From assembly GCA_016793095.1 (NCBI GenBank), contig JAEUJQ010000052.1:248001-312000 (forward strand): a DNA stretch of 64,000 nucleotides, in the 5' to 3' direction. Shown here one piece after another: positions 28,946 through 36,919 of the stretch (position 1 is the stretch's first letter; each line of letters opens with the position of its first letter). The notes below the pieces were generated by a model. It saw only the letters and a program-made list of their open reading frames with translations. It did not search any database and had not been told where the DNA came from. Origin of the DNA: Myxococcaceae bacterium (GTDB lineage Bacteria; Myxococcota; Myxococcia; Myxococcales; Myxococcaceae). The position numbers and the translations under genes were made by a program.

Positions 28946-29803
28946 CTACTCGCGCACGATCGACATCTTCGCGAAGGACGGCCTCGGCGCCGGCGCCCCG
29001 AGGGTGAAGAAGGCGCCTGGCGCAGGAGCGAGGGCCTCGCAGCCACCATCGCCGATGTAGAGGCGATAGGCGGTGCCCGTGAAGGGCGTCGCGCTCACCC
29101 AGCCGCCGTCGGAGAGCTCGGCCACCGGGAGCGGCTCGATGGTGGGCAGGCCGGCGTCGGCGAGCACGTCCGAGAGCGAGTCCTGAGCCGCGCCGAAGAT
29201 CACGCTCGACGCGCGCGGCCCGAGGCCCAGCGAGGTTCGGCACGTGGGCTCCGAGAACGCGTAGTCCCAGTCGCTCAACCCGACGCGGCCCGCCGCGATC
29301 AGCGAGGTCCGGCACTCCCGCGCCCTCCGCGCGTCCGTCGCCGAGGCCGTCGGGTCGGCCACCCCGCAGTACCGCTCGAGCTGGCTGTCCCAGAAGAGCT
29401 GGGTCGAGCGCCGAGAACCATCGGGGCCGACGAGCACGATCGCCCGCAGCCGGCTCCCACTGACGAGCTCCTGCTCGAGGCGACCCGCGAGCCCCCCGCC
29501 CACGGGTCCCCCGCCGGCCGCGCTCCCGCCGCCCTGCGCCGAGCCACCGCCCTGCGCCGAGCCACCTCCGGCGCCAGCCCCCTGCCCACCGAGGAGGCAC
29601 CGGCCTGACTCGCACGAGAGCCCGGGGCCACACGGCGTGCAGGCCTCACCCGACATCCCGCAACTCTGAGAGGTGGTGCCCGCCAGGCACGCGCCGGACG
29701 AGTCGCAACAGCCACCGCACGACGGCTTGCAGCGATCCTGCGCCGTCGGACCTGGTGGACACGAGGACAACACGAACACGGCCAGCGTGGCGGTCAGGCG
29801 CAT
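28946..29803 (-). CDS. Cys-rich lipoprotein with Gly-rich linker, unknown function
   Basis: 285 residues. The signal peptide ends at VLSSC, a lipobox. A short knot of cysteines follows (CKPSCGGCCDSSGACLAGTT, then further CxxC spacing), then a low-complexity Gly/Ser/Ala linker (GGGSAQGGGS repeats) and a globular C-terminal domain of about 190 residues with no recognised family. The ATG at 29803 begins the signal peptide. It ends 9 bases from the convergent gene at 28936. It is probably surface-exposed. Confidence 0.78.
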   Translation of the reverse strand: MRLTATLAVFVLSSCPPGPTAQDRCKPSCGGCCDSSGACLAGTTSQSCGMSGEACTPCGPGLSCESGRCLLGGQGAGAGGGSAQGGGSAQGGGSAAGGGPVGGGLAGRLEQELVSGSRLRAIVLVGPDGSRRSTQLFWDSQLERYCGVADPTASATDARRARECRTSLIAAGRVGLSDWDYAFSEPTCRTSLGLGPRASSVIFGAAQDSLSDVLADAGLPTIEPLPVAELSDGGWVSATPFTGTAYRLYIGDGGCEALAPAPGAFFTLGAPAPRPSFAKMSIVRE

Positions 29804-29906
29804 GACCCGCTGCTTCGCACACCGCTCACGGCCTTGCACGCAGCAGCGCATGGGAGGCGCTTTGCCAAGGGCGTGCTTCGCCGTCCGGAGCCGATACCAT
29901 GCGCCC

Positions 29907-30923
29907 ATGCGCTGCCTGCTCGTCGTCCCGGTGCTGCTCGCCGCGTGCGGGCCCGATCGCACGTCGCTGCACTATTCGCCCGCGAAGACGTACCGGGTCA
30001 TCGACACCGTCGATCAGCCGCTGACCTACGTGACGGGCGACCCCACCACGCCCTCGCGCACCATCACGCTGCGCATCCGCGCTCCGCGCGGCGCGACGGG
30101 CCCCCTGCCGGCCGTCATCATCATTCACGGCGGGGGCTTCAACCCCAACGGCTTCAACGCGCTCGAGGACTGGGGCGAGCAGCTCGCCGCAGCGGGCTTC
30201 GTCGCCATCAACTTCGGCAACGCCGACGACGAGGGCAACGCCCACTGCGCGCCGCTGATGATCCCCACGAGCGAGTGCACGGCGGCGCTCCTGACGAAGG
30301 AGGTCGCGGAGGGCGGCACCATTCCCGCGTGGCTCTACACCCGCCCGCAGGACGCGAAGGCCATCGTCGATCAGCTCGCGAGCGTCGAGCAGCGGGCCGG
30401 GGTGCAGATCGATCGCGAGCGCCTCGGGGTGCTCGGGCACTCGGCCGGAGCGCACGCCACCATGTCGCTCGCCGGGCTCGTCATCGATCTGTCGCCGACC
30501 GTCCGGGCGAAGGCGTGGGGCGTCGACTCGCGCTTCAAGGCGTTCGTCGCGAACTCGCCGCAGGGCCTCAACTACACGGGCATCACGGCCACGTCGTGGA
30601 GCGGCATCACCCGGCCGATGCTGGTGCAGACGGGCAAGCGCGACGCCACCGAGGGGGAGCAGCCTGCGGGCCGGCGCGACGCCTTCAAGAACCTGCCCGG
30701 GCCTGACGCCTTCGAGCACTACATCGACGACGAGGGCACGCCGCACGGGCTGTTCGCGCTCGAGAAGGACGAGGGCGTGACGGGCTACGAGCTGGCCCTG
30801 GCGCGCACCGCCGTGGCCTTCTTCGACGCGTTCCTCAACCAGCGCGACGAGGCGAAGGCGTTCTTGAACGGCAGCGCGCTCTCTCGCGCGACCGGCGGAG
30901 TATCGACGCTGTCGAAGAAGTAG
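29907..30923 (+). CDS. lipoprotein alpha/beta hydrolase
   Basis: 338 residues. A short lipoprotein signal (MRCLLVVPVLLAAC) precedes an alpha/beta hydrolase fold: HGGGF oxyanion loop (IIIHGGGFNPNG), nucleophile elbow GHSAGAH, a plausible acid in the KRDATEG region and His in GTPHGLF. The family includes esterases, dienelactone-like hydrolases and PAF-acetylhydrolase relatives. It should act in the periplasm or at the outer membrane. It is divergent from the Cys-rich lipoprotein across 103 bases. Confidence 0.88.
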   Translation: MRCLLVVPVLLAACGPDRTSLHYSPAKTYRVIDTVDQPLTYVTGDPTTPSRTITLRIRAPRGATGPLPAVIIIHGGGFNPNGFNALEDWGEQLAAAGFVAINFGNADDEGNAHCAPLMIPTSECTAALLTKEVAEGGTIPAWLYTRPQDAKAIVDQLASVEQRAGVQIDRERLGVLGHSAGAHATMSLAGLVIDLSPTVRAKAWGVDSRFKAFVANSPQGLNYTGITATSWSGITRPMLVQTGKRDATEGEQPAGRRDAFKNLPGPDAFEHYIDDEGTPHGLFALEKDEGVTGYELALARTAVAFFDAFLNQRDEAKAFLNGSALSRATGGVSTLSKK

Positions 30924-30970
30924 GCTGTTTCCGGTGTCGGAGGGGTCATTGACGAGGAGAGACTGCCGAG

Positions 30971-31348
30971 GTGAAGCCGGCGATCGAGTTCGAGGAGCCC
31001 CGGGCGTTCGCCGCGCAGAGCACCGCGGCCTCGCACGAGCAGCAGGCGCGCGCGAAGATCGTCACCGACACCCGGAAGGCGATCGCGCAGATCGACCGGG
31101 AGATCACCGAGAGCCGGCAGCAGACCCAGGAGCGCATCGCCGACCAGCAGTACCTCACCCTCACGGGGCAGGAGCGCTACGTCAACCCGCACACCGGCGC
31201 CGAGGAGCTCGGCTCGAACGAGTGGAAGCACCGGTGGGAGAACGCCTGGGGCGAGGTCATCTACACGGACAACGGCGACTGGAACCCGAACACCGATCCG
31301 ACGCTCGGCGTGCAGGGCGACGAGCGCTCGGTCCTGAAGCGACGCTGA
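30971..31348 (+). CDS. small uncharacterised protein
   Basis: 125 residues from a GTG with GAGGAG about 10 bases upstream; an in-frame stop at 30950 rules out a longer form. No signal peptide. A helical, Gln/Glu/Arg-rich N-terminal half (ARAKIVTDTRKAIAQIDREI) leads to a compact C-terminal part rich in Trp, Asn and Gly (YVNPHTGAEELGSNEWKHRW, NGDWNPNTDP). It looks like the C-terminal module of larger myxobacterial proteins, but I do not recognise a family. It sits 9 bases before the GyrI-like gene, probably in one operon. Confidence 0.65.
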   Translation: MKPAIEFEEPRAFAAQSTAASHEQQARAKIVTDTRKAIAQIDREITESRQQTQERIADQQYLTLTGQERYVNPHTGAEELGSNEWKHRWENAWGEVIYTDNGDWNPNTDPTLGVQGDERSVLKRR

Positions 31349-31357
31349 GGAGCCACC

Positions 31358-31984
31358 ATGAGCCGCGCGAAGACGAAGCAGCCGACGTTGCCGATGCCTG
31401 AGGTCCTCTTCGAGGCGCCGCGAACGCCCGACGTGGTGACGGTGCCCGCGCGCAAGGTGCTCAGCATCGAGGGCGCGGGCTCGCCTGACGGAGACGCCTT
31501 CGCTCAGGCCATCGGCGCGCTCTACGGCGTCGCGTACACGCTCAAGTTCGCGCGGAAGTTCGACGGCGGCACCGGGTTCCAGATCGGCCCGCTCGAGGGG
31601 CGCTGGTGGGCGAAGGCCGGGAGTCCGTTTCCCCCGCCGCGAGACGCCTGGCAGTGGCGGCTGCGCATCGCGGTGCCGAGCGACGTGACGGCGGCGGAGC
31701 TGAAGCGGACCATCACCGCCGCGACGACGAAGAAGGGCGGCAAGCTGGAGGGCAGCGTCGCCGCGCGGAGGGTCGAGCTGGAGAAGGTGCCGCGGCAGCA
31801 GCTCGGGCGCGCGCTCCATGTCGGCCCGTACGCCGACGAGCCCGAGACGTTCGCGAAGATCGACGGTCTGCTGCGGGAAGAGGGCCTCCGGCCGGGCCGC
31901 TCGCACCTCGAGGTGTACTTGAGCGATCCGCGGCGGACGAAGCCGGCGAAGCTGAAGACGGTGCTGCTCCGCGAGCTGCGCTGA
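31358..31984 (+). CDS. GyrI-like small-molecule-binding protein
   Basis: 208 residues. The fold is suggested by VPARKVLSIEGAGSPDGDAF, the long middle with GPLEGRWWAK and the C-terminal ALHVGPYADEPETFAKIDGL followed by HLEVYLSDPRRTKPAKLKTV. These match the two SHS2 repeats of the GyrI/SOUL-type domain, also the ligand domain of AraC/MerR regulators. Without a DNA-binding domain it may sequester or hydrolyse small toxic compounds. It is probably co-transcribed with the upstream 125-residue gene. Confidence 0.88.
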   Translation: MSRAKTKQPTLPMPEVLFEAPRTPDVVTVPARKVLSIEGAGSPDGDAFAQAIGALYGVAYTLKFARKFDGGTGFQIGPLEGRWWAKAGSPFPPPRDAWQWRLRIAVPSDVTAAELKRTITAATTKKGGKLEGSVAARRVELEKVPRQQLGRALHVGPYADEPETFAKIDGLLREEGLRPGRSHLEVYLSDPRRTKPAKLKTVLLRELR

Positions 31985-32009
31985 AGGTGGTGTCGGTGGA
32001 CGAGGTCCT

Positions 32010-32405
32010 TCAGGGGTGGCCCTGGCTGGGACTCGCTGCGGCGGTCGCGCCGCTGCGGAGCTTCTGAAGCTCGCCGGAGTCGATCAGCTTCTTCAGGTCG
32101 CTCGCGCCGCCGATGAAGGTGCCCTTCACGAACACGAGCGGGAACGTGGGCCACCCCAGCCACATCTTGAGCGCGAGGCGGCGGCGCCAGCCCGAGAAGT
32201 AGCTCCCGTACTGGAGGTACTTGAACGGCACACCCGCGGCCTCGAGCGAGCGGCGCGCCTTCGCGCCGGGCTGCAGCCCCGAGACGCCCACCACCACCAC
32301 CTCGTTTGCGGCCACCGCCTGGGCCACCTCGTTGACGAGGTCGGCGTGGTACGTCTGCTGCGCGGCGGTCACGGCGGGGTGCAGTGGGGGACGTGGAGGA
32401 AGCAT
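32010..32405 (-). CDS. glutaredoxin-like protein lacking active-site cysteines
   Basis: 131 residues. The thioredoxin fold of glutaredoxins is visible: VVVVGVSGLQPGAKARRSLE replaces the usual strand and CPxC helix; the cis-Pro region GWPTFPLVFVKGTFIGGASDLKKL is intact with the glutathione-binding TFP and GG. There is no cysteine at the CxxC position (LQPG), so classical thiol redox chemistry is not expected. It could bind glutathione or iron-sulfur partners or be purely structural. The ATG at 32405 begins the homologous region. Confidence 0.82.
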   Translation of the reverse strand: MLPPRPPLHPAVTAAQQTYHADLVNEVAQAVAANEVVVVGVSGLQPGAKARRSLEAAGVPFKYLQYGSYFSGWRRRLALKMWLGWPTFPLVFVKGTFIGGASDLKKLIDSGELQKLRSGATAAASPSQGHP

Positions 32406-32469
32406 GGTTGGCCTTCTCGCTGCCTGGTCGCCGGGCTGCCAGCGCGGGAGTGTTGAGAAGTGTTGAGCC

Positions 32470-32495
32470 GCCGGAAACCCCTGCGGACTTCCGGC
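32470..32495. other. inverted repeat in the gap before the aldo/keto reductase
   Basis: GCCGGAA (32470-32476) and TTCCGGC (32489-32495) are exact complements around a 12-base loop. It lies in the 274-base divergent gap 32406-32679, just after a GTGTTGAG direct repeat at 32451/32461. It may be an operator or mRNA hairpin; no further evidence. Confidence 0.35.
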
Positions 32496-32679
32496 CCGAA
32501 GGTGCGGGGCTCTCTCGGGGACAGCTCGAGAAACGCAGACCCGGAATCCTCGCCGAATGCTGGCGCTGCTCGCGGTGCTGATCAGCGCTCGCAGCGAGGA
32601 CCATGGTATCGATCGTGGAAGGCGAAGACGCCGGTCGACGTTCAACCTGAAGAGCGTCCGCTGACGAAGGGGAGGCACG

Positions 32680-33666
32680 ATGATCGACACTCGCAGGCTC
32701 GGGCAGGGAGAGGTGCGCGTCGGGGCGATCGCGCTCGGCGCCATGGGGTTCGCGGGCTGGTACGGCGGCGCAGACGACGAGGCGGGCGTGCGAGCGATCC
32801 AGCGCGCGCTCGACGAGGGCATCACGTTGATCGACACCGCCGAGGTCTACGGCCGGGGCAAGAGCGAGGCGATGGTGGGCCGGGCGGTCCGCGATCGGCG
32901 CGAGCGGGCCGTGGTGGCCACCAAGGCCAGCCAGGGCAGCCCTGCCTACCTGCGCGAGGCGATCGATCGCAGTCTCAAGCACCTGGGACTGGACTACGTC
33001 GACCTGTACTACCTGCACCGCGTCGACGCAGAGGTCGCGATCGAGGACTCGGTCGGCGCCATGGCCGAGATGGTTCGCGCAGGGAAGGTCAGGGCCATCG
33101 GGCTGTCCGAGGCGGGGCCCGAGACGATTCGCCGCGCGCACGCGACCCACCCGATCGCCGCGCTGCAGACCGAGTACTCGCTCCTGCAGCGAGAGCCGGA
33201 GTTCGAGCTCTTTCCCCTCACCCGCTCGCTCGGCATCACGTTCGTCGCCTACTCACCGCTCCATCGCGGGTTGTTGACCGGCAGGATCCGCACGCCGGCC
33301 GACATTCCCGACGGCGACTGGCGCGGCAAGGTTCCGCGTTTTCAGGGGGCGAATCTGGCGGCGAACGTGGCCCGCCTCGCGCCCCTCGAGGCCATGGCGA
33401 CGAAGAAGGGCGTGTCGATGTCGTCGGTCGCGCTCGCCTGGATCCTGCGCAAGAGCGAGAACGTCGTTCCTCTCGTCGGCATGGGTCGCCCGGAGAACGT
33501 CGATCGCAACCTCGAGGCCATGCGCGTGCGGCTCGATGAGGCCGAGGTGACCGCGCTCGATGCTGCCTTCCCGGTCGGCTGCGCCGCGGGGTTGCGGTAC
33601 CCCGAGGAGGCGATGGCGTCGCTTGGTCGGGAAGCGCCTCCGAAGAGGGCCCCAGCACCCAGGTGA
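32680..33666 (+). CDS. aldo/keto reductase
   Basis: NADPH-dependent carbonyl reductase of 328 residues with the TIM-barrel tetrad: Asp in LIDTAEVYGRG, Tyr in the same motif, Lys in VVATKASQG and His in YYLHRVD. C-terminal VALAWILRKSENVVPLVGM is the cofactor region. The substrate is not predictable. It is the last chromosomal gene before the mobile island and is followed by a hairpin and the candidate left attachment core. Confidence 0.95.
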   Translation: MIDTRRLGQGEVRVGAIALGAMGFAGWYGGADDEAGVRAIQRALDEGITLIDTAEVYGRGKSEAMVGRAVRDRRERAVVATKASQGSPAYLREAIDRSLKHLGLDYVDLYYLHRVDAEVAIEDSVGAMAEMVRAGKVRAIGLSEAGPETIRRAHATHPIAALQTEYSLLQREPEFELFPLTRSLGITFVAYSPLHRGLLTGRIRTPADIPDGDWRGKVPRFQGANLAANVARLAPLEAMATKKGVSMSSVALAWILRKSENVVPLVGMGRPENVDRNLEAMRVRLDEAEVTALDAAFPVGCAAGLRYPEEAMASLGREAPPKRAPAPR

Positions 33667-33705
33667 GCCTCAGCCCAGGATTCGGCGCAGGCCCCGACGA
33701 AGCAC

Positions 33706-33739
33706 GACGCCCGGTCAACCTCGCGGCCAACCGGGCGTC
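33706..33739 (+). terminator. GC-rich hairpin downstream of the aldo/keto reductase
   Basis: GACGCCCGGT (33706-33715) and its exact complement ACCGGGCGTC (33730-33739) form a 10-bp stem with a 14-base loop, 40 bases after the stop codon. No T-run follows, so it is either a weak terminator or a recombination-related structure just outside the proposed island edge at 33748. Confidence 0.5.
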
Positions 33740-33747
33740 CTCATTGA

Positions 33748-33758
33748 GTTGCGGGGGC
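33748..33758 (+). repeat. candidate left attachment core
   Basis: GTTGCGGGGGC is identical, and in the same orientation, to 49284-49294 at the 3' end of the tRNA gene. The following bases are only loosely similar to the tRNA T-arm. Eleven bases in GC-rich DNA can recur by chance, so support rests on position: just outside the first island gene and right after the last chromosomal one. Confidence 0.45.
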
Positions 33759-33881
33759 GCGGACTCGACTTTTGCGGCGGCTCGTAGAGCGTTCCGGGTG
33801 TTCATCCCGTCCTTGGAGAGGGCCGCGTAGGCGTTCGTCGCGTGGCGGCGCTTTGCGGCTCGCGTCGCCCACGTCGAGACA

Positions 33882-35501
33882 TCACTCAATGACCACTCGG
33901 TCCTCGAAGTCGTGCGGCTTGGAGTGCGGAAGCGCACCCATCCCGGCGAGCGCCGCTCCATCGAACACGCGCGTCGAGCTTGAGAAGTCGTGCCACTGAA
34001 TCTGGTCGATGCAGCTCCGCGCAACCAACTGAAAGCCAACCGACCTCATTCGCGACGGCACGAGGTCGATGGTGGGGAAGTAGTCGAACAAGTAGCGACA
34101 CTGGTCGAGAACGAGGCAGTCCGCGAACATGGGCGTGGCCTTCGCAACGTAGCGACACCGAGTTGAGCGCCTCGGGTTCACGAAGTACGGACGACCGTAA
34201 ATGCCGAGCAGGCAGCTCACCATCAAGTGGGGGAACGGGATGTCGCAGAAGTACTGGTTCATCGCGTTGTCGAGCCAATGCGCACGGACCGCAGCCATCA
34301 TCTGCGGGCTGGCGATGTCCGCCGTGCCGTTCATCATCTGAGCAAGCAAGCTCGTGCTCCAAAACGCATCCCGGAGCATTTCGCGACTCAGCTTGTAGTT
34401 GTGGAACGGAGCCAGCAGCGCTCGGTCTGCGGCCTCAAGGAAGTGGAGCAACGGATACGACGACGGAATGAGGTTGACGACACCGGTCGTGGTGAAGACG
34501 CGCTCGAAGTAGCTGCGCCAGCTCGTCTCATCCGCCTGTGGTCCGGGCATGGGAATTCCCGAGCGGCGGACCGTCTCCTGCTGCTGTTCACGCGGTGCGA
34601 AGTATTGCTGCTCGACCTCGGGGATGTCATGGGCGCGCGCGAAGGGAATCAACTGCCTCCCAACATCCACGACAAGGCGGGTTACGAAGTCGCTGTAGGT
34701 CGCACCGAAGTTGCGCTCGACATACGGCAGCAAGTGCTCCCGGTCGCCGCCACTCTGCATTGAAATCGCAGGGTCAGCTCCGGCGTCCCACAGCGCCCTG
34801 GGACAGTCGTTGTACCGCATTGCAAAGAAGGCACACATCGACCGCGAGTAGGCCTCCCGCGCCTGTGGCGAGGGCTCCGCGAAGTTCGTAACGAGCGCGC
34901 TCAAAGGCGAGAGCCGGTTGTGCTCGAACAACGCCAACAGGCTCCTGAGCGTATTGGGCTGACCGCCAAGCAGCGGTCCGCAGGCATCGAAGTAGACGAA
35001 GTCGAACTGCTCGTGGACGACACGAAAGAACGACTCGGTGTTGCCTCGGTGGACCTTGGGGAAGCGTCCCGTGCGAATCAACTGGTCGGTCGCGGCCCGG
35101 TAGGTCTCAGCATGACTCTCGACGGCCCAGATATTCTCAGGCGCGACGCCCAGTCCCACAAGCACGTCGAGGTCGTTGTTGGGCTCGGGGCCACAAAGGT
35201 AGAGCACTCGAAGGTCCGACGGACGCTTGGCAGCTACCGTTGCCCCGTGAAGCGCCTCAAACCGCACAACCTCCGCGCGCAACGCGGAGTCGTCTGGAAG
35301 CTGAACGCCATGCTGACGAAGACAATCGACCGAATACCGGAACGTCTCGTCGAACGCACCGGCCCGCACGACCACTGACTCATCTCGGCGCTCGGTGAGG
35401 GCTCTCACGGCACACTCAAGCAGCAGCGAGCGCGCCTTGGACTTCGTGGGCTGCGTGTATGTGAGCATCTGCGCCATCGAAGCACGGGCCTCCTCAGGCA
35501 T
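33882..35501 (-). CDS. Rossmann/methyltransferase-like protein of the island defence module
   Basis: 539 residues, no family recognised with certainty. Residues about 95-200 look like a class I SAM-methyltransferase core: DLRVLYLCGPEPNNDLDVL (motif I position, without the usual GxGxG), then WAVESH with the acidic end of strand 2, and FDFVYFDACGPLLGG at the motif IV position. The rest, about 340 residues, is unassigned and rich in aromatic residues. It overlaps the preceding nuclease-like gene by 8 bases, so the two form an operon. It may modify DNA or a protein, or merely bind nucleotides; activity is not proven by the motifs. Confidence 0.75.
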   Translation of the reverse strand: MPEEARASMAQMLTYTQPTKSKARSLLLECAVRALTERRDESVVVRAGAFDETFRYSVDCLRQHGVQLPDDSALRAEVVRFEALHGATVAAKRPSDLRVLYLCGPEPNNDLDVLVGLGVAPENIWAVESHAETYRAATDQLIRTGRFPKVHRGNTESFFRVVHEQFDFVYFDACGPLLGGQPNTLRSLLALFEHNRLSPLSALVTNFAEPSPQAREAYSRSMCAFFAMRYNDCPRALWDAGADPAISMQSGGDREHLLPYVERNFGATYSDFVTRLVVDVGRQLIPFARAHDIPEVEQQYFAPREQQQETVRRSGIPMPGPQADETSWRSYFERVFTTTGVVNLIPSSYPLLHFLEAADRALLAPFHNYKLSREMLRDAFWSTSLLAQMMNGTADIASPQMMAAVRAHWLDNAMNQYFCDIPFPHLMVSCLLGIYGRPYFVNPRRSTRCRYVAKATPMFADCLVLDQCRYLFDYFPTIDLVPSRMRSVGFQLVARSCIDQIQWHDFSSSTRVFDGAALAGMGALPHSKPHDFEDRVVIE

Positions 35502-36783
35502 CGGCGCGGGTCTGGGTCGGACTCAGGCCGGGTGACGGGTCGCGCGCCCCGACGGGCCCACGTGCACTACGTCGCTTTGACCCTCTTCGCGCCTCGTCGG
35601 CAAGCCCCTGCAACTCTCTCGATGCGGCCCGGTTCCTTGGCGCGGAGACCGTCTTCACGACCTCGCGCAACTCGGCCGCGAGGCGCTCCACACCGCCAAC
35701 GAGCACGATGGGCAATCGAGCCAGCTTCGGGTTCATCTTCCGCACCTCACCCAAGAAGGCCTCGGCGCGACCTTCATCAAGGTTGGTGACCAGCAGGACC
35801 TTCTTGCACCCGAGGTCGCGATAGGCGGGCAACTGCTTCTCGGCCAACTTCTTCGCCGCCGCCTTGAGGTTCTCGACCAACTTCGCATTGGACCCCTGAA
35901 ATAGCTTCACCTCGACACCCACCTTCGCCTCGGGCACGAGCACATCGAATTCAGGGGCGTCGCTGTTGCCATATCTCGCGCACGCAAAGGCAGCAGGCGA
36001 GCCGAGCAGCCGGTGATTTATGAACTCGGCGATAAAGAGCGGCAGCGCCCGGTCCTCCCCTGCCCGAAGCGCAGAGAGCGCCGGGTCGAGACGGAGCACA
36101 TCAAGCGAGCGGGTACCAGGCGTCGGCGTTGAGCCAAACAACCCGCTCGGCGATGCCAAGGTCACCTCCGCCGCGTTGTTGCCGGGTGGCCGAGCCACGC
36201 GCACCAGCGGATGAACCGCGCCGATTCGAACAAGCGCCTGCACCATCGCCACGTACCTCGCGGGCGACAGCCCAGTTGCGGCCAACTCGCGCTCGCGCAG
36301 TGCCATTGCGCCGACGGCGAGCCTGCTGGCCAACCACCCCATCCCCTGCGGCAGAAGGTTCGCCAAGAGCGGAAGAACCCCGAGGGCGTCGGGCTGTCCC
36401 ATCGTTCCACGGGTTACGGCCCCTACGACCGTTGCAATGCCCTCGGCCTCACCCCACTTCTTGTTCCGCCTCCTGCCCTCCTGCGCCTCGGCGACCGCCG
36501 CCCCGAGTAGTGGCTTCACTACGGGCCACATCGAGCCAATCAGGCGAGTGAACGAGAACTCCGCCCCGGCTGCGGCCAGCTCGAGGGTCTCGCGGAGGTC
36601 CGGGTCAAAGGGACCATCGACAAGAAAGTGGCCAAGGGCCTGCTCGTCCCACGCGAGGTCGGGGCCAGCAATGAACAGCACATCGCAGGCCGCTCGAACC
36701 GTTGGCGTGTCAGCCGCCAGCACCAGCGGGGCCATCACCTCCGACGGGCGAAACTCCCTGGGCACCGGAATCACCTTCGCCAT
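35494..36783 (-). CDS. putative PD-(D/E)XK nuclease-like protein
   Basis: 429 residues from the ATG at 36783, which has AAGGAG six bases upstream; the ATG at 36789 is too close to that site. The N-terminal 230 residues are helical and unassigned. The C-terminal part has EFDVLVPEAKVGVEVKLF, the D-x(n)-ExK pattern of restriction-like nucleases, followed by KKVLLVTNLDEGRAEAFLGE. It is first gene of a two-gene operon and divergent from the PHP-SMC ATPase. It could be the effector of a defence system or a specificity protein. Confidence 0.7.
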   Translation of the reverse strand: MAKVIPVPREFRPSEVMAPLVLAADTPTVRAACDVLFIAGPDLAWDEQALGHFLVDGPFDPDLRETLELAAAGAEFSFTRLIGSMWPVVKPLLGAAVAEAQEGRRRNKKWGEAEGIATVVGAVTRGTMGQPDALGVLPLLANLLPQGMGWLASRLAVGAMALRERELAATGLSPARYVAMVQALVRIGAVHPLVRVARPPGNNAAEVTLASPSGLFGSTPTPGTRSLDVLRLDPALSALRAGEDRALPLFIAEFINHRLLGSPAAFACARYGNSDAPEFDVLVPEAKVGVEVKLFQGSNAKLVENLKAAAKKLAEKQLPAYRDLGCKKVLLVTNLDEGRAEAFLGEVRKMNPKLARLPIVLVGGVERLAAELREVVKTVSAPRNRAASRELQGLADEARRGSKRRSARGPVGARDPSPGLSPTQTRADA

Positions 36784-36796
36784 GAGCATCTCCTTG

Positions 36797-36811
36797 ACGT
36801 TGGTTGTTATC
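36797..36811 (-). promoter_or_regulatory. ACGTTG-TTGTTATC motif near the nuclease-like gene start
   Basis: ACGTTGGTTGTTATC is the same word, with three extra bases, as the reverse-strand word GACGTTGTTATC inside the palindrome 61 bases away. The two face each other across the divergent promoter. It may be a half site for a shared repressor. Confidence 0.4.
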
Positions 36812-36871
36812 AGGGGCTGACCTTCCTCGCGACCCAGCCCCGTCCGAGGTAGACAGGAGCCCGCCCGAGGT

Positions 36872-36896
36872 CAGACGTTGTCGATAACAACGTCTG
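36872..36896. promoter_or_regulatory. perfect 10-5-10 palindrome in the divergent defence promoter
   Basis: Left arm CAGACGTTGT (36872-36881), spacer CGATA, right arm 36887-36896 its exact complement. It ends 23 bases before the chosen GTG of the PHP-SMC gene. Size and symmetry fit a dimeric repressor operator; the XRE protein at 41629-41901 is a candidate binder. Confidence 0.7.
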
Positions 36897-36905
36897 CGGC
36901 ACACC

Positions 36906-36912
36906 AAGGAGG
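36906..36912 (+). promoter_or_regulatory. Shine-Dalgarno that sets the PHP-SMC start
   Basis: AAGGAGG lies 7 bases before GTG 36920. It favours that start over an upstream TTG at 36878, which would fall inside the palindrome. Confidence 0.65.
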
Positions 36913-36919
36913 GGGCACG

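Noticed and set aside
33740-33790. Possible second tRNA or tRNA fragment at the left island edge
   Set aside because: Only 11 bases match the tRNA 3' end; T-arm and anticodon parts do not follow, so it is called a candidate attachment core only.
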